Shown: piece after piece, positions 20,826 through 33,163 of the stretch
How the letters are laid out: each line of letters begins with the position of its first letter
How positions within the stretch are numbered: position 1 is the stretch's first letter
NCBI GenBank assembly: GCA_031278395.1
Contig: JAITKM010000028.1
Span: forward strand, 1 to 64,000
Direction: 5' to 3'
DNA from: Deltaproteobacteria bacterium
GTDB taxonomy: Bacteria > Bdellovibrionota_C > UBA2361 > SZUA-149 > JAITKM01
DNA length: 64,000 bases
Translations under genes and position numbers: made by a program
Notes under the pieces: generated by a model
What the model was told of the DNA's origin: nothing
The model's input: the letters and a program-made list of their open reading frames with translations, nothing else
Database searches by the model: none

Positions 20826-23657
20826 ATGAAAAATATCATTTCTATACGAGGAGCAAGAGAACATAATCTAGCTAATATTGATTTAGAGATTCCGAAGCAG
20901 AAACTTGTAGTTATCTCTGGTGTAAGCGGAAGTGGAAAATCATCGCTCGCTTTTAACACAATTTATGCGACTGCCCAAAGGCAATATCTCGAAAGCATGT
21001 CAACTCACGCCAAACAGTTCTTAGAAAAATTACAAAAGCCAGAATTGGATTCCATCGAGGGTCTTAGCCCAGCCATTGCGATCGACCAAAAAAATTCACA
21101 AAGTAATCCGCGTTCAACAGTTGGGACAATCACTGAAATTTACGATTATTTACGTGTTTTGTTTGCCCGTGCTGGTAAACCGTGGTGTGAAGTTCACCAG
21201 CAATACGCACAAAAACATACAATTCAAAATTTAACTAGCAATATTTTAAAATTGCCCTCTCAAACCAAATTACAAATCTTAATTCCTGTGCAAATTTCAA
21301 AAAAACAATGTTCCAAGAATTATTACGAGAAACTTTTTAGCAAATTTAGAAAAGAGGGTTTTGTTAGAATACGCGTCAACCAGAGAGTATTTCTTTTAGA
21401 AGAAACCGTAAATTTTGAGCTGGATGAAATTCAAAGTATAGCAATAGTTTTTGATCGTCTAATTATCAAAGACAATGTGGCGGGGCGTTTAAATGAATCT
21501 TTAGAAAAAGCTATAACTCTAGGCGCTGGTTCAGCTCGGCTGCTCATTGAATATTTAGATGGCACACAAGAAGAAAGAGTAGTCAGCGAAAAATTTACTT
21601 GTAGCGTCTGCCAAGTGAACTTACCAGAACTTGAGCCAAGTTTATTTTCTTTCAACACTCCGCAAGGAGCCTGCCCGCGTTGCCATGGACTTGGCGCGGT
21701 TATGGATTTAGACTTAGATTTAGTTATTCCAGATAAGGCTAAAACAATTACGCAAGGAGCGCTTGCCCCCTTACTTTTACATAAGAAAATGTTTAGTAAA
21801 TTTCGTGGAGCCATTAAGCGATTGTGTGAGGATTATAATCAGAATTATTCTGCACACTGGAACGAATTTCCAGAATGGTTTCAGCAGATAATTCTTTTAG
21901 GTGAAAACATCCAAATCAAAGGGCAAAAAAACGAGAAAAAGAGACGTAAGAAGAAATTTGAAGGATTATTGGAATATCTTAAGAGACGATTTCACCAAAC
22001 TGAATCGCGGAAGATGCGGCAGTCTTTGGCAGATTTTATGCGAGAACATGTTTGTCCTGATTGTCATGGCGCGAGGTTAAATAAATATGCTTTAAGTATT
22101 CGTTTTGCTGGTAAAAATATTGATGATCTGACCAGTTTGCCGCTGACAGAACTATACAATTTTTTTACTTCTACCAAAGTTGATGGTCAAATTAATCTAA
22201 TAGCTGCGCCGTTGCTCAAGCAGATGTTAGGGCGTTTGGAATTTTTGATTAACAATGGGGTTGGGTATTTAACTTTAAAACGTGAAGCTAGAACTTTATC
22301 CGGTGGTGAAGCTCAAAGAATAAAACTCGCTAGTCAGTTGGGGTCTGGATTAAATGGTATAATTTATGTTTTAGACGAGCCAAGTCGAGGCTTGCATCCC
22401 AGTGATCTAGGTAAGTTAATTGATAATTTGCAGCGTTTAAGAGATTTAGGAAATTCAGTTATTGTTGTCGAGCATGACGAGCAAATTATTAAGCGGGCTG
22501 ATTATTTAATTGATCTGGGACCCCACGCGGGTGTGCACGGCGGACATGTAGTAGCAGTCGGCACGCCAATGGATGTGGCAAAGAATGAGAACTCGTTGAC
22601 TGGGCAATTTATTTCAGGGAATTTAGCTGAATTTCTGCCAGTAGCGCGGAATTTTTCTAGCAAAAAATTAGCAGACAAGACACTAACAATTACTAACGTA
22701 ACGCAAAATAACTTAAAATCTATTACGGTCTCGTTTCCCTTAGGAAAGTTTATTTGTTTAACAGGGGTGTCTGGCTCTGGTAAATCTAGTTTAGTTTCGC
22801 AAACCTTGTATCCAGCCTTAGCCAAAGCTTTAAATGCTAATACTTCTTTGCCTCAAGGCGCGTTTGCTGAAATCTTAGGCGTCGAAAATATAGATAAAGT
22901 CATTAATATAAATCAAAATGCTTTAAGTAAGTCGCCGCGTTCCAATCCTGCAACTTATACTGGAATATTCGCGTTGTTGAGAGAAATTTTTAGTGAGCTG
23001 CCAGAGTCGCGTTTGCGTGGTTATACGGCAGGACGTTTTAGTTTTAATATTAAAGGCGGACGTTGTGAAACTTGTAAAGGCGATGGTGCAATCAAAACAG
23101 AAATGCACTTTTTGCCGGATGTTTATGTTGAATGTGTGGACTGCCAAGGTCGGCGTTACAATCAGGCTACACTTGAAATTTTATATAAGGGGCTGTCGAT
23201 AGCCGATGTTTTGGATTTAACTATTGAAGCGGCAGTTGAGATTTTTAAAAATTATTCAGCTTTGTGTAGTAAGTTAGAAACTCTTTGTGCTGTAGGTTTA
23301 GGATATTTAAAGCTTGGGCAATCGACAGACACTTTGTCAGGTGGAGAAGTTCAGAGATTGAAGCTGTCTGCGGAGTTGTCCAAGCGGCAAACTGGTTCGA
23401 CCTTATATATTCTTGACGAACCGACTACTGGCTTGCACGCGGCGGATGTCCAAAAGCTGCTTGAGATTTTGCACAAGTTAGTTAGTTATGGAAATACGGT
23501 GATCGTGATAGAACACAATGTTTCAGTAATTAAAAGTGCAGATTGGATTATTGATCTTGGTCCAGAGGGTGGCGCGCGAGGTGGTTATATCTTGGATGTC
23601 GGAACGCCAGAGAAGATTAAGGCGCGTGGCAAAACATTAATTGGTAGATATTTATAA
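20826..23657 (+). CDS. uvrA: Excinuclease ABC subunit A
   Basis: IRGAREHNLANIDLEIPKQKLVVISGVSGSGKSSLAF; ABC signatures LSGGEAQRIKLA and LSGGEVQRLKL; zinc-finger CxxC motifs. Confidence 0.97.
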   Translation: MKNIISIRGAREHNLANIDLEIPKQKLVVISGVSGSGKSSLAFNTIYATAQRQYLESMSTHAKQFLEKLQKPELDSIEGLSPAIAIDQKNSQSNPRSTVGTITEIYDYLRVLFARAGKPWCEVHQQYAQKHTIQNLTSNILKLPSQTKLQILIPVQISKKQCSKNYYEKLFSKFRKEGFVRIRVNQRVFLLEETVNFELDEIQSIAIVFDRLIIKDNVAGRLNESLEKAITLGAGSARLLIEYLDGTQEERVVSEKFTCSVCQVNLPELEPSLFSFNTPQGACPRCHGLGAVMDLDLDLVIPDKAKTITQGALAPLLLHKKMFSKFRGAIKRLCEDYNQNYSAHWNEFPEWFQQIILLGENIQIKGQKNEKKRRKKKFEGLLEYLKRRFHQTESRKMRQSLADFMREHVCPDCHGARLNKYALSIRFAGKNIDDLTSLPLTELYNFFTSTKVDGQINLIAAPLLKQMLGRLEFLINNGVGYLTLKREARTLSGGEAQRIKLASQLGSGLNGIIYVLDEPSRGLHPSDLGKLIDNLQRLRDLGNSVIVVEHDEQIIKRADYLIDLGPHAGVHGGHVVAVGTPMDVAKNENSLTGQFISGNLAEFLPVARNFSSKKLADKTLTITNVTQNNLKSITVSFPLGKFICLTGVSGSGKSSLVSQTLYPALAKALNANTSLPQGAFAEILGVENIDKVININQNALSKSPRSNPATYTGIFALLREIFSELPESRLRGYTAGRFSFNIKGGRCETCKGDGAIKTEMHFLPDVYVECVDCQGRRYNQATLEILYKGLSIADVLDLTIEAAVEIFKNYSALCSKLETLCAVGLGYLKLGQSTDTLSGGEVQRLKLSAELSKRQTGSTLYILDEPTTGLHAADVQKLLEILHKLVSYGNTVIVIEHNVSVIKSADWIIDLGPEGGARGGYILDVGTPEKIKARGKTLIGRYL

Positions 23658-23677
23658 CTTCCTTAGCACCTATCTCT

Positions 23678-23779
23678 CACTTATGGGCGTGCGATGTTTT
23701 TGTGAATAATGGTGGTGAAGCTCCCGCAAAAATATCTTTTAAAGATTTAGATGTAACAGACTACTACAAGCTAGTTTGA
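23678..23779 (+). pseudogene. Probable short-chain dehydrogenase/reductase (SDR) fragment
   Basis: In-frame HLWACDVFVNNGGEAPAKISFKDLDVTDYYKLV* resembles the SDR segment around the NNAG motif; no start and no remaining domain. Confidence 0.35.
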
Positions 23780-24114
23780 CATTTTTAATTTAAGATTAAA
23801 ATAATAAGCTTTTATAAAAAGCACAAACACTTGAGCTATATAAAAGGATAAACAAGGACATGTTGTATTTCATTTTATAGGCTATTTTAGGCGGCTTAAT
23901 ACTATTGACAAATTTTTTGCGTTATTTTCTCTTTCATTTTTTTTTAAAGCATGCTAAGCACGCCGACTTTTAGCACCGTAATTATTTTAACGCAAAACTA
24001 AGGTAGAAAAATGATAAATATGTGCACAGTTAGTGTATATAAGGTGCAAACAATTTTTTAGTAAAAAAGTTTTTTATAACATACTGTAATTACTAAATAA
24101 AATATAATATTTTT

Positions 24115-24196
24115 GCGGGAATGGTGGAATTGGCAGACACGCTAGACTTAGGATCTAGTGCCTTTTGGCATGGGGGTTCAACTCCCCCTTTCCGCA
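24115..24196 (+). tRNA. tRNA-Leu (UAG)
   Basis: Acceptor GCGGGAA/TTTCCGC; anticodon loop CTTAGGA gives TAG; GGTTCAACTCC T-arm; CCA not encoded. Confidence 0.95.
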
Positions 24197-24235
24197 TTAG
24201 TTGTTTATTAATGTAGTTTTATCATACCAATTTTT

Positions 24236-25519
24236 ATGACAGTTAAGACTTCTGTAGAGACAGAAAATGAGGTTACCAAAAATATAAAGATTGAAATTCC
24301 ACGCTCTACTTTTGACGAACAAGTAGCCAAGAAACTGGGGACAGTCGCGGGACGCATACAATTAAAGGGGTTTAGAAAAGGCAAAGTTCCTAAAAATTAT
24401 GTCGGCAAATTATACGGCGACGAACTTAAATACGACGTCTTAAATGATTTTGTCCAAGAGCATTATCGCACTGTTATAGATAATGAAAAATTAAAAATTG
24501 TCGGTTTCCCGGATCTAGATTTTGATCAAGAAGCCTTTAAAAACTCCACCGATAATATTCAGGTTACGGCTAAGGTTAGCTTATTCCCAAATCCTGAGAT
24601 TACCAACTATAAGGGAATTAAAATTAATGTCGAACTAGAACAAGTCAAAGACGAAGACCTCGAAAGTCAATTAAAATCCTTACAAAGCACATTTTCAACT
24701 TTTAAAGAATTATCAGATCGTAACTTTGTAGAACTTGGAGACGTCGTCAAAATTGATTATAAGGGTTCGCTCAACGGCAAAGAGTTAGCCGACCTTTGCG
24801 GCGCTGATATTGATATTGAACTAAAAGAAAATAGCGCGCCAGAACATTTAATTAATGGCTTGATTGGTATGCAAGTTGGTTCAGTCAAAGAAATCTCTCT
24901 CCAAGTTCCTGAAGGCATAAAAGACGACTCACTTGTAGGTAAGACCATAGTCTACCAAGTTACCGTCAAGGCAATTCAAGAAAAAGTTCTCGCTGAGCTT
25001 AACGATGAATTAGCTCAAAAGAGCCAGAAAGCCCAAACGCTCGTTGAATTAAAAAAGGTTTTGCGAGAAGAGCTTGAGTTAGGAGTTGAAGAGCGAAACC
25101 GAGAGTTAAAACTTAATAAAATTTTAGAAGAGATTGCTAAAGCCAATCCGTTTTTAATTCCGCAAAAATTAGTCGACGAGGAAATTCGACAGATTTTAAT
25201 CGAGTGGGGAGTATTTAAACGTGATGACGAAAAGGTTTGGACAAGAGATGTCTCAATGTTTAGGGAAAAGTTAGGCGAACAGGCAGAGAAGAAAGTTAGA
25301 AATTATGTCATTTTAAACCGAGTTAAAGAGGTTGAAGGTCTTACAGCTACAGATGATGACGTAGAGGCATGGTTTGATAAACAAACTGATAAATTTAAGC
25401 TAGAAAAGGAGCGCCTCAAAGAATATTACGAGCGGGATAACGATGCAAACTTTGCCAAAAGAATTATCGAAAATAATAAAACTATTGAATTGTTAATTGG
25501 TAGTGCGGAAATAAACTAA
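24236..25519 (+). CDS. tig: Trigger factor
   Basis: [38 protein letters not shown] ribosome-binding domain; PPIase and C-terminal domains; upstream of clpP. Confidence 0.93.
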   Translation: MTVKTSVETENEVTKNIKIEIPRSTFDEQVAKKLGTVAGRIQLKGFRKGKVPKNYVGKLYGDELKYDVLNDFVQEHYRTVIDNEKLKIVGFPDLDFDQEAFKNSTDNIQVTAKVSLFPNPEITNYKGIKINVELEQVKDEDLESQLKSLQSTFSTFKELSDRNFVELGDVVKIDYKGSLNGKELADLCGADIDIELKENSAPEHLINGLIGMQVGSVKEISLQVPEGIKDDSLVGKTIVYQVTVKAIQEKVLAELNDELAQKSQKAQTLVELKKVLREELELGVEERNRELKLNKILEEIAKANPFLIPQKLVDEEIRQILIEWGVFKRDDEKVWTRDVSMFREKLGEQAEKKVRNYVILNRVKEVEGLTATDDDVEAWFDKQTDKFKLEKERLKEYYERDNDANFAKRIIENNKTIELLIGSAEIN

Positions 25520-25529
25520 TGGAGAACTA

Positions 25530-26126
25530 ATGAATTATATACCATATGTAATAGAACAAACTGGTCGCGGAGAGAGATCTTACGATATTTATTCCAGACT
25601 TTTAAAAGATAGGATTATATTTTTAGGTACGGAAGTCAATGATGCTGTAGCGAATGTCATCACCGCGCAATTTTTGTTTCTACAAAGCGACGACCCAGAG
25701 AAAGATATTCATTTTTATATTAATTCGCCAGGCGGCTCTGTTACAGCTGGTCTTGCAATTTATGACACAATGCAATTTGTCGCCCCGGATGTATGCACTT
25801 ATTGTATTGGACAAGCTGCTAGCATGGGAGCTTTTTTATTGTCTGCTGGAACAAAAGGCAAGAGATATTCTTTGCCACATTCGCGGATTATGATTCATCA
25901 GCCATTAGGCGGTTTTCAAGGACAAGTTACCGATATTGAAATTCATACTGAAGAGATGAAGCGAATTAAAAAGGAATTAAACCAAGTTTTAGCTCAAAAT
26001 ACTGGTAAAAGCGTTGAACAGATTACCAAAGACACTGAAAGAGATAATTTTATGTCTGCCGAGGAAGCTAAAAAATATGGGTTGATCGATACTGTAGTAA
26101 CGCAAAGACCAGTTGTGGTGAAGTAA
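25530..26126 (+). CDS. clpP: ATP-dependent Clp protease proteolytic subunit
   Basis: [53 protein letters not shown]. Confidence 0.98.
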   Translation: MNYIPYVIEQTGRGERSYDIYSRLLKDRIIFLGTEVNDAVANVITAQFLFLQSDDPEKDIHFYINSPGGSVTAGLAIYDTMQFVAPDVCTYCIGQAASMGAFLLSAGTKGKRYSLPHSRIMIHQPLGGFQGQVTDIEIHTEEMKRIKKELNQVLAQNTGKSVEQITKDTERDNFMSAEEAKKYGLIDTVVTQRPVVVK

Positions 26127-26202
26127 AACTCTTAATGCGAGGTGCTAAAATAGTTATCTTTTATGCAACAATACCTATACAAACGAATTACGAACAGAGA
26201 TT

Positions 26203-27849
26203 GTGGAAGAAAGAGTAGAAAAAACTAAAACTGAAGATCAGCAGGAAAAGCTTAGCTTGAAAAAAGCCTCCCCCCACAACTCACCTCAAAAAATAAGAAA
26301 AAAGCGATATAATCGGAAAAGAAAACAGGTCGCCAGGGAGCAGCGTTTGCCCAGAGAAGAGACTCCTTTACAACCGCAAGCGCTACAAACGACAAAGAAT
26401 CAGAAAAGAAGAGTCTCTATGTTTCGTGAAAAAAGTGAGGCTGCCGAAGTTTCAGCCAGTCCTAGTTTAAGTTCCAACCTAAATCAAAGTCCAACTTTGA
26501 TGCGCACTCCAAGCCCTTTAGCTGATTTGCCCGGTGCTCCAAGAATTATAGAACGTTCACAACACAGTGTTTCCAGAAGAAATATTGATCAAGATGCCTT
26601 GCGTATTATGTATCGCCTTATCAAATATGGTTATCGAACTTTTTTAGTTGGTGGTGCGGTGCGCGATTTATTACTTGGAGTTACGCCTAAGGATTATGAT
26701 TTAGTTACCGAGGCTAAGCCCGAAGAAGTTCGACGGATGTTTCGGAATAGCCGAATTATTGGCAGACGTTTTCGTTTAGTGCATATATTTTTTAAAGATA
26801 ACAGAATTTTTGAAACTTCCACCTTTCGCAAAAATTCAGCTCAGACCATGGCTCTACCTTCTCAAACCACAGAAGAGTTTAGCAAGTCGTCTAAAAAATT
26901 AAAAGAAGATAATGATTATGGCAATCCTGAAACAGATGCTTGGCGCCGAGACCTGACGATTAACGGTTTGTTTTACGATCCGAATACGAAAGAAATTATC
27001 GACTATGTTCATGGCTTTGAAGATTTAGAAAAGAAAGTAATAAAAATTATTGGTAATCCAGATGAGCGTTTTATTGAAGATCCAGTACGGATGCTACGAG
27101 TGGTGCGACATGCAGCTAAAACTAAGTTTAAAATCGAGAAAGAAACTTATAAAGCGGTTTGCAGAAATGCGGTACGTATTGCTCTTTGTCCGCAAGCTAG
27201 AATTTTTGAAGAGTTTCTAAGAGAGATGAAACATGGTGCTTCGGTTGAATCTTTTAAACATCTGTTTGAGACAGGTTTATTAGCTTATCTTTTTCCAGCC
27301 TTACACACAGCTTTGCTTGATAATAAAGAATTAGTTAAAAAACTTGAGTTCACTTTAAAACAAATGTCGCTGTTAGCTAAGGCAGGACAAGATTTATCGC
27401 AGTCAGTGTTGTTTGCGAGTTTAGTGATTGGTATTTTATTAGGTGACCCCAAAGCTGATGAAACTTTTGAGGGCAAAATTGGTTTACATCAAGTCTGGGC
27501 GGAAAGTCCTCTTAAAGCATACTATGAACATGATTTTAAAGTTCCAGCCAAACTGCCAGATATTGATGTTCGTGAATATCTAGATCAAATCAAGAGCGGG
27601 TATTTGCGTTCAACAGTGCAAAGCATGTTTCGTGTTTTAGGCGTTTCTAAACGAGAATGTGAGATCTTGGAAAAAATTTTGATTATTCGTTTTTTAATGT
27701 TTGAAATTTATTATGGAGTTAATCAAAATTATGGTTTGGAACAAAGAAAATTTTTTAAGCCAGCGCTCAGCTTGTTGCAACTTACGGCACGAGATAAGTA
27801 TGCCAAAGATTGCTTAAAATATTGGCTAGGTAAGGTAAATGAAAAATAA
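26203..27849 (+). CDS. pcnB: Poly(A) polymerase / CCA-adding-type nucleotidyltransferase
   Basis: TFLVGGAVRDLLLGVTPKDYDLVTEAKPEEV, RRDLTINGLFYDP, EDPVRMLRVVRHAAK; GTG start. Confidence 0.9.
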   Translation: MEERVEKTKTEDQQEKLSLKKASPHNSPQKIRKKRYNRKRKQVAREQRLPREETPLQPQALQTTKNQKRRVSMFREKSEAAEVSASPSLSSNLNQSPTLMRTPSPLADLPGAPRIIERSQHSVSRRNIDQDALRIMYRLIKYGYRTFLVGGAVRDLLLGVTPKDYDLVTEAKPEEVRRMFRNSRIIGRRFRLVHIFFKDNRIFETSTFRKNSAQTMALPSQTTEEFSKSSKKLKEDNDYGNPETDAWRRDLTINGLFYDPNTKEIIDYVHGFEDLEKKVIKIIGNPDERFIEDPVRMLRVVRHAAKTKFKIEKETYKAVCRNAVRIALCPQARIFEEFLREMKHGASVESFKHLFETGLLAYLFPALHTALLDNKELVKKLEFTLKQMSLLAKAGQDLSQSVLFASLVIGILLGDPKADETFEGKIGLHQVWAESPLKAYYEHDFKVPAKLPDIDVREYLDQIKSGYLRSTVQSMFRVLGVSKRECEILEKILIIRFLMFEIYYGVNQNYGLEQRKFFKPALSLLQLTARDKYAKDCLKYWLGKVNEK

Positions 27850-28623
27850 ATGGATAATATTATAATACTGATAAAATCGACTTTAGTTTTGTATTGGGAA
27901 GTGTTGCAAGATACAGGAAAGGGTTTTCTCAAGAATTGGTGGTGCGGAGTGTTGCCGATTTTTTATGTGTTAGTGGTGTGGGGAGTTGGAAGTTTAGTCG
28001 TGCTGATTTTGCCGGGAATTATTGGCGGCTTAATTTTAGGTTTATTGTGGGCTTTATTAATTGCCAATTATTTTGTTTTTCTGGCAGCAAGCGTTGAAAA
28101 AGAAAAAATTTTATTTTCAGAAATTATCCCAGAAACTTTAGCCTTGTTTAGTCCAGTTCTTAGTGTGCTGTTTATCTTGTATGTCATTAGTTTGGTGCAG
28201 TCCTTGTTTTTAGTTGGCGCTGAAAATTCTTTTAATAATTTTTTAGCTCTAGCTGTTTCCTTAATATTAGTAATGCTTTTTAATGCTCTGCCGGAAATCG
28301 TATATCAGCAACGTGGAATTGGCTTTTATTCCTTTGATAAATCTTTTCAATTTATCAAAGAAAATTTTGTTGAGTGGTTTGCGCCGCAAATTTTTATCTT
28401 CTTTTTGGTTTATGGAAAATCGTTTTTTTCAGCTATGAATTTAATCGAATTGGCACAAATTAATCCGTTGTTTTCAGGCAAATTGTTTATTGGCAGTAGT
28501 GGTTGGATAGTTTTAGATTTGTTTTTAATGCACTGTTTTATGATTTTTAGAGGTATTTTATTTAAACAATTACTAACTTCGAGCAGGAGAAAGAGAATTT
28601 ATAATTACCGAACTAACCATTAA
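27850..28623 (+). CDS. Hypothetical multi-pass membrane protein
   Basis: Several hydrophobic segments; starts one base after pcnB; no family recognised. Confidence 0.65.
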   Translation: MDNIIILIKSTLVLYWEVLQDTGKGFLKNWWCGVLPIFYVLVVWGVGSLVVLILPGIIGGLILGLLWALLIANYFVFLAASVEKEKILFSEIIPETLALFSPVLSVLFILYVISLVQSLFLVGAENSFNNFLALAVSLILVMLFNALPEIVYQQRGIGFYSFDKSFQFIKENFVEWFAPQIFIFFLVYGKSFFSAMNLIELAQINPLFSGKLFIGSSGWIVLDLFLMHCFMIFRGILFKQLLTSSRRKRIYNYRTNH

Positions 28624-28645
28624 CTGTCTTATAAAGGAAAAAATT

Positions 28646-30259
28646 ATGAAAAAAAGAACAACTAAGTATATTTTTGTTACTGGTGGCGTAGTTTCATCTT
28701 TAGGGAAAGGGTTAACCAGCGCTTCACTTGCCGCTTTGTTAGAGAGTCGAGGACTGCAAGTTACAATGTGTAAAATGGATCCGTATTTAAATGTTGATCC
28801 CGGCACGATGAGTCCTTTTCAGCATGGTGAAGTTTTTGTTACAATTGATGGCGCTGAAACCGACTTGGACTTAGGGCATTATGAGAGGTTTTTAAATTGT
28901 AAGATGACTAAAAAGAATTGTTTTACCTCTGGTTTGGTTTATGAGACGATTATTGCCAATGAACGTAAAGGCGAATATTTGGGTAAGACTATTCAAGTTG
29001 TGCCACATGTTACTAACGAAATTAAACGTCGTGTTTGCTTAGCTGGTGAAGGTACTGATGTGTTTATTGGTGAAATTGGCGGAACAGTGGGGGATATTGA
29101 AAGTTTGCCATTTTTGGAAGCGATTCGCCAAATGCGCACAGATGTTGGGCGAGAAAATGTGTTATATATTCATGTGGCTTTGGTACCATATATTGCTGCT
29201 GCTGGTGAGTTAAAAACTAAACCAACACAACATAGTGTGAAGGAACTAACGAGCTTGGGTATTCAACCAGATATTATAGTTTTACGTAGCTCTTACGAGG
29301 TTGACGCAGAAGGAAAAGAAAAGATTGCTTTGTTTTGTAATATTGAGCCAGCCTGTGTGGTGAATGCGCCGGATGTAAAAAATATTTATTATTTGCCGCT
29401 TGTGTTGCATGATCAAAGTTTAGATTTAATAGTTTGTGAAAAACTAAATATTTGGACGGGTAGACCTAACTTAAAACCTTGGGAAAATGTTACGGAGGTG
29501 CTGAATAACCCTAAAAACGGTACGGTTAAAATTGCGATGGTAGGCAAGTATGTTGACTTGAAAGAGTCCTACAAAAGTGTTTCGGAGGCATTAACTCATG
29601 GTGGGATTGCCAATAATTGCAAAGTTGAGGTTGAGTATGTGGACTCTGAAACAATTACGGAAGACAATCAAGCAGAAAAATTAGCTGGCGCAACCGGAAT
29701 TTTAGTGCCGGGAGGTTTTGGAGTGCGTGGGACAGAAGGTAAAATTTCTATGGTTCATTACGCGCGAGAACATAAAATTCCATTTTTTGGCATTTGTTTA
29801 GGATTGCAGATGGCAGTTATTGAGTTTGCAAGATATGTCGCCAAACTTGACGGAGCGTCTAGCACAGAGTTTGACAAAGAAACTCCGTATCCAGTGATTG
29901 ATTTAATGGAGCATCAGCGCGAGGTAGTTACTAAAGGCGCCACCATGCGACTTGGTGAATATCCGTGTGTCTTGGTCGAAGGCACCTTAGCGCATGAAAT
30001 CTACGGGAAAGAGAGGATTGATGAGCGACATCGTCATCGTTATGAAGTGAATAATAAGTATCGTGAGTTATTAGCTAGTAAGGGATTAATTTTTTCAGGG
30101 TTGTCACCAGATAATAAATTAGTTGAAATGCTAGAACTAAGAGATCATCCTTGGTTTATCGGTGTTCAATTTCATCCAGAATTTGGTTCAAAACCGCTAG
30201 CTCCACATCCATTGTTTGCAAGTTTTATTCAGGCAGCATTAAAAAAGCGCAAATCTTAA
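28646..30259 (+). CDS. pyrG: CTP synthase
   Basis: [30 protein letters not shown]; glutaminase [15 protein letters not shown]. Confidence 0.98.
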   Translation: MKKRTTKYIFVTGGVVSSLGKGLTSASLAALLESRGLQVTMCKMDPYLNVDPGTMSPFQHGEVFVTIDGAETDLDLGHYERFLNCKMTKKNCFTSGLVYETIIANERKGEYLGKTIQVVPHVTNEIKRRVCLAGEGTDVFIGEIGGTVGDIESLPFLEAIRQMRTDVGRENVLYIHVALVPYIAAAGELKTKPTQHSVKELTSLGIQPDIIVLRSSYEVDAEGKEKIALFCNIEPACVVNAPDVKNIYYLPLVLHDQSLDLIVCEKLNIWTGRPNLKPWENVTEVLNNPKNGTVKIAMVGKYVDLKESYKSVSEALTHGGIANNCKVEVEYVDSETITEDNQAEKLAGATGILVPGGFGVRGTEGKISMVHYAREHKIPFFGICLGLQMAVIEFARYVAKLDGASSTEFDKETPYPVIDLMEHQREVVTKGATMRLGEYPCVLVEGTLAHEIYGKERIDERHRHRYEVNNKYRELLASKGLIFSGLSPDNKLVEMLELRDHPWFIGVQFHPEFGSKPLAPHPLFASFIQAALKKRKS

Positions 30260-30271
30260 AGCAGGTGCGTT

Positions 30272-32077
30272 GTGTCTATCAATAATTTAGTTAGAAATTT
30301 TTCGATTATTGCTCATATTGATCACGGCAAGTCCACGCTGGCAGATAGAATTTTAGATCTGACAGGGGCTGTCAGCGCTAGAGAAAAGGTTGACCAAATT
30401 TTAGATAATATGGAAGTTGAACGTGAACGTGGCATTACGGTTAAGTCACGTTCAGTGCGGCTGAATTACAAAGCTTGCGATGGCAAGACTTATCGCATTC
30501 ATCTAATTGATACGCCAGGTCATGTTGACTTTCACTATGAAGTTTCGCGCAGTTTAGCGGCTTGCGAAGGGGCTTTGTTAGTGGTGGACGCCACTCAAGG
30601 TGTTCAGGCTCAAACTGTAGCTAATGTTTATCTGGCGCTTGAAAATAATTTGGAGGTCTTGCCGGTTTTAAATAAAGTGGATTTACCAACTGCAGATACT
30701 GAAAGCGTGAAGAATGAAATTGAGGAAATTATTGGTCTTGGCACAGAAAATGCGGTGTGTGTGAGTGGCAAGACTGGAGTTGGCGTGCCAGAATTACTGG
30801 AAAAAATTATCGAAATTATTCCAGCTCCTCAAGGCGATGTGGACAAACCACTGAAAGCTTTGTTGTTTGATAGTTGGTTTGATGCGTATCAAGGGGTAAT
30901 TGTGCAGGTGCGGGTTATTGATGGACGTATTACGCCTGGCATGAAAATCAAGTTTATGCAAAATGGTTCGGAACACGAAGTTACAGAGTTAGGATATTTT
31001 TCGCCTTTTCCGCAGAAATTAAAATGTTTAGAAGCTGGAGATGTAGGCTATTTGGCGGCTGGAATTAAGGATGTGCGATTGGCAAAAGTTGGGGATACGA
31101 TTACGGAAGTAGCTCGTCCCACAACAGAAAGATTAACTGGTTTTGAGGAAGTCAAGCCTTTTGTGTTTAGCGGACTTTATCCGTCGGATGCGGCGGATTA
31201 TAATATTCTGCGTGATGCATTGGAAAAGTTGCGACTTAATGATGCGGCGTTGTCATTTGAACCAGAGGATTCGGTAGCGCTAGGTTTTGGTTTTCGTTGT
31301 GGCTATTTGGGGTTGCTACATATGGAAATTGTGCAGGAGCGGCTGGAGCAGGAGTTTAATGTTGATCTTGTTACCACAGCTCCAACTGTGGTTTATCGTG
31401 TGGTCTTGGATAGCGGCTTAGAGATAGAAGTTGATAATCCTGCCAAGATGCCGGAGCCGGGGCAGATTAGGAAAATTTTAGAGCCAACGATTCGTGGCAC
31501 GATTCATACTCAACAAGAGTATGTCGGGGCAGTATTAGCGTTATGTGAAGAAAAGCGAGGTGTGCAAAAGGCGTTTAATTTTTATACGGGTAATCGGGTG
31601 CAGTTAGTTTATGAGTTTCCGCTCAATGAGATTGTGATTGATTTTTATGATAAGTTAAAAAGTGCGACTAAAGGTTATGCGTCGTTTGATTACGAAATGA
31701 GTGGGTATCAGGAAGGGGATTTAGTTAAATTGGATATTAAAATTAATGGCGAGCCGGTTGATGCGTTAAGTGTGATAATTCACAAAGTGAATGCGTTCAC
31801 TCAAGGGCAAAAATTAACGGCGAAGATGAAAGATTTGATTGAGCCGCATCTATTTGAGATTGCGATTCAAGCCACGATTGGCAGTAAGGTTATTTCGCGT
31901 TCAACTGTCAAAGCCTATAGAAAAAATGTTACAGCCAAATGTTATGGTGGAGATATTACGCGTAAGAGAAAATTATTAGAAAAGCAGAAAGCAGGCAAGA
32001 AGCGCATGAAGCAGGTGGGGGCAGTGAATATACCGCAAGAGGCGTTTTTAACTGCGTTAAGGATTGATAAGAAATAA
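30272..32077 (+). CDS. lepA: Elongation factor 4
   Basis: [64 protein letters not shown]. Confidence 0.98.
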   Translation: MSINNLVRNFSIIAHIDHGKSTLADRILDLTGAVSAREKVDQILDNMEVERERGITVKSRSVRLNYKACDGKTYRIHLIDTPGHVDFHYEVSRSLAACEGALLVVDATQGVQAQTVANVYLALENNLEVLPVLNKVDLPTADTESVKNEIEEIIGLGTENAVCVSGKTGVGVPELLEKIIEIIPAPQGDVDKPLKALLFDSWFDAYQGVIVQVRVIDGRITPGMKIKFMQNGSEHEVTELGYFSPFPQKLKCLEAGDVGYLAAGIKDVRLAKVGDTITEVARPTTERLTGFEEVKPFVFSGLYPSDAADYNILRDALEKLRLNDAALSFEPEDSVALGFGFRCGYLGLLHMEIVQERLEQEFNVDLVTTAPTVVYRVVLDSGLEIEVDNPAKMPEPGQIRKILEPTIRGTIHTQQEYVGAVLALCEEKRGVQKAFNFYTGNRVQLVYEFPLNEIVIDFYDKLKSATKGYASFDYEMSGYQEGDLVKLDIKINGEPVDALSVIIHKVNAFTQGQKLTAKMKDLIEPHLFEIAIQATIGSKVISRSTVKAYRKNVTAKCYGGDITRKRKLLEKQKAGKKRMKQVGAVNIPQEAFLTALRIDKK

Positions 32078-32097
32078 TGTGGGGTGGCGTAATAATT

Positions 32098-32724
32098 ATG
32101 AATTACGAATTAAAAAACAAAGGGCTGACTATTGTAGACATAATTAGTTGGGTGGCAGGGTTGTTAGTCGGAGGATGGTTGTTGTTTGCTTTGTTTTTTA
32201 ATATTTATAATGTGCCATCGTCGTCTATGGAGCCTCTTTTAGAGGTCGGTGACAAAGTTCTTGTTAGAAAGGTGAGATTTGGTGAGTTGGTTTTACAAAG
32301 GAATGACATAATAGTTTTTCAGGAAGCTAACCAGAATCTGATAAAAAAAATAGTTGGTTTGCCTGGTGATGAAGTAAAGTATAATTTAACTCATGTTTTT
32401 GTTAATGGGGTTTTAGTTGTTCAGGGAGCTAAAAAAGTTCAGGCTATTGCTCATCAAGAATTAAAAGCAGAGAACGATATTAATAGTGAGTTGAATACGG
32501 CAGAATATGAAGTTATTCTTAAAGCTAAGCGGTTCTTGTTGGAAGGTGATAGAGATACTTTTCAAACAGTAACTTTACAAAGTAATGAATATTTTGTGTT
32601 GGGTGAGAATTTTTCAGACAGCACAGATAGTCGTTTTTTTGGGGCAATTCAGGATTCTGATATAATTGGCAAAGCTTTGTTGGTTCATAAACAAGGCGCT
32701 AATTGGAAACTGCTAACGCCATGA
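32098..32724 (+). CDS. lepB: Signal peptidase I
   Basis: VPSSSMEPLLEVGDKVLVRK, IKKIVGLPGDEV, VLGENFSDSTDSRFFG; alternative start at 32077. Confidence 0.92.
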   Translation: MNYELKNKGLTIVDIISWVAGLLVGGWLLFALFFNIYNVPSSSMEPLLEVGDKVLVRKVRFGELVLQRNDIIVFQEANQNLIKKIVGLPGDEVKYNLTHVFVNGVLVVQGAKKVQAIAHQELKAENDINSELNTAEYEVILKAKRFLLEGDRDTFQTVTLQSNEYFVLGENFSDSTDSRFFGAIQDSDIIGKALLVHKQGANWKLLTP

Positions 32725-32788
32725 GTCTACTGTTGGCACGCTCGTAAGGGGGCACCATAGGTAAAGAAAATTTTTTGTCCATTACAAT

Positions 32789-32923
32789 ACTCCTCCTTAT
32801 CGAGTTCTGGTTGTAGGTGGCAAACGCCTGCTCGAAGTTGAGCATCGCGGAGGTGGAAAGATAATTCTGTTATCTGCTAACAACTCACGGTACGTTACTT
32901 CTTTGCCCATCCACATAAAATAA
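32789..32923 (+). pseudogene. Possible fragment of an S24/LexA-type peptidase domain
   Basis: Frame TPPYRVLVVGGKRLLEVEHRGGGKIILLSANNSRYVTSLPIHIK* resembles the C-terminal half of S24 peptidases; no intact gene. Confidence 0.22.
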
Positions 32924-32941
32924 ACCAGAAAAACTATTGGG

Positions 32942-33163
32942 TTACGAATTCTCTATCTTTTTAAGAGCGGAAGGGACAAAGTGCGATAACGTGCCATTAT
33001 CCCACAGAACAGAAATTGCAACACCAGGTTGTTCTTGACCATTTTTTTTGATTGAATCTTTCACCGTTTCAATTCTAATGTTTTGAACCACACCAGCCGG
33101 ACCAGCAATACCAGGACGTATAACTATATCGCCAATCTTAAAATCTAATTCTACTTTGTTCAT
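32942..33163 (-). CDS. Hypothetical 73-aa protein
   Basis: Compact ORF MNKVELDFKIGDIVIRPGIAGPAGVVQNIRIETVKDSIKKNGQEQPGVAISVLWDNGTLSHFVPSALKKIENS with RBS GAAGGAAAA. Confidence 0.65.
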   Translation of the reverse strand: MNKVELDFKIGDIVIRPGIAGPAGVVQNIRIETVKDSIKKNGQEQPGVAISVLWDNGTLSHFVPSALKKIENS

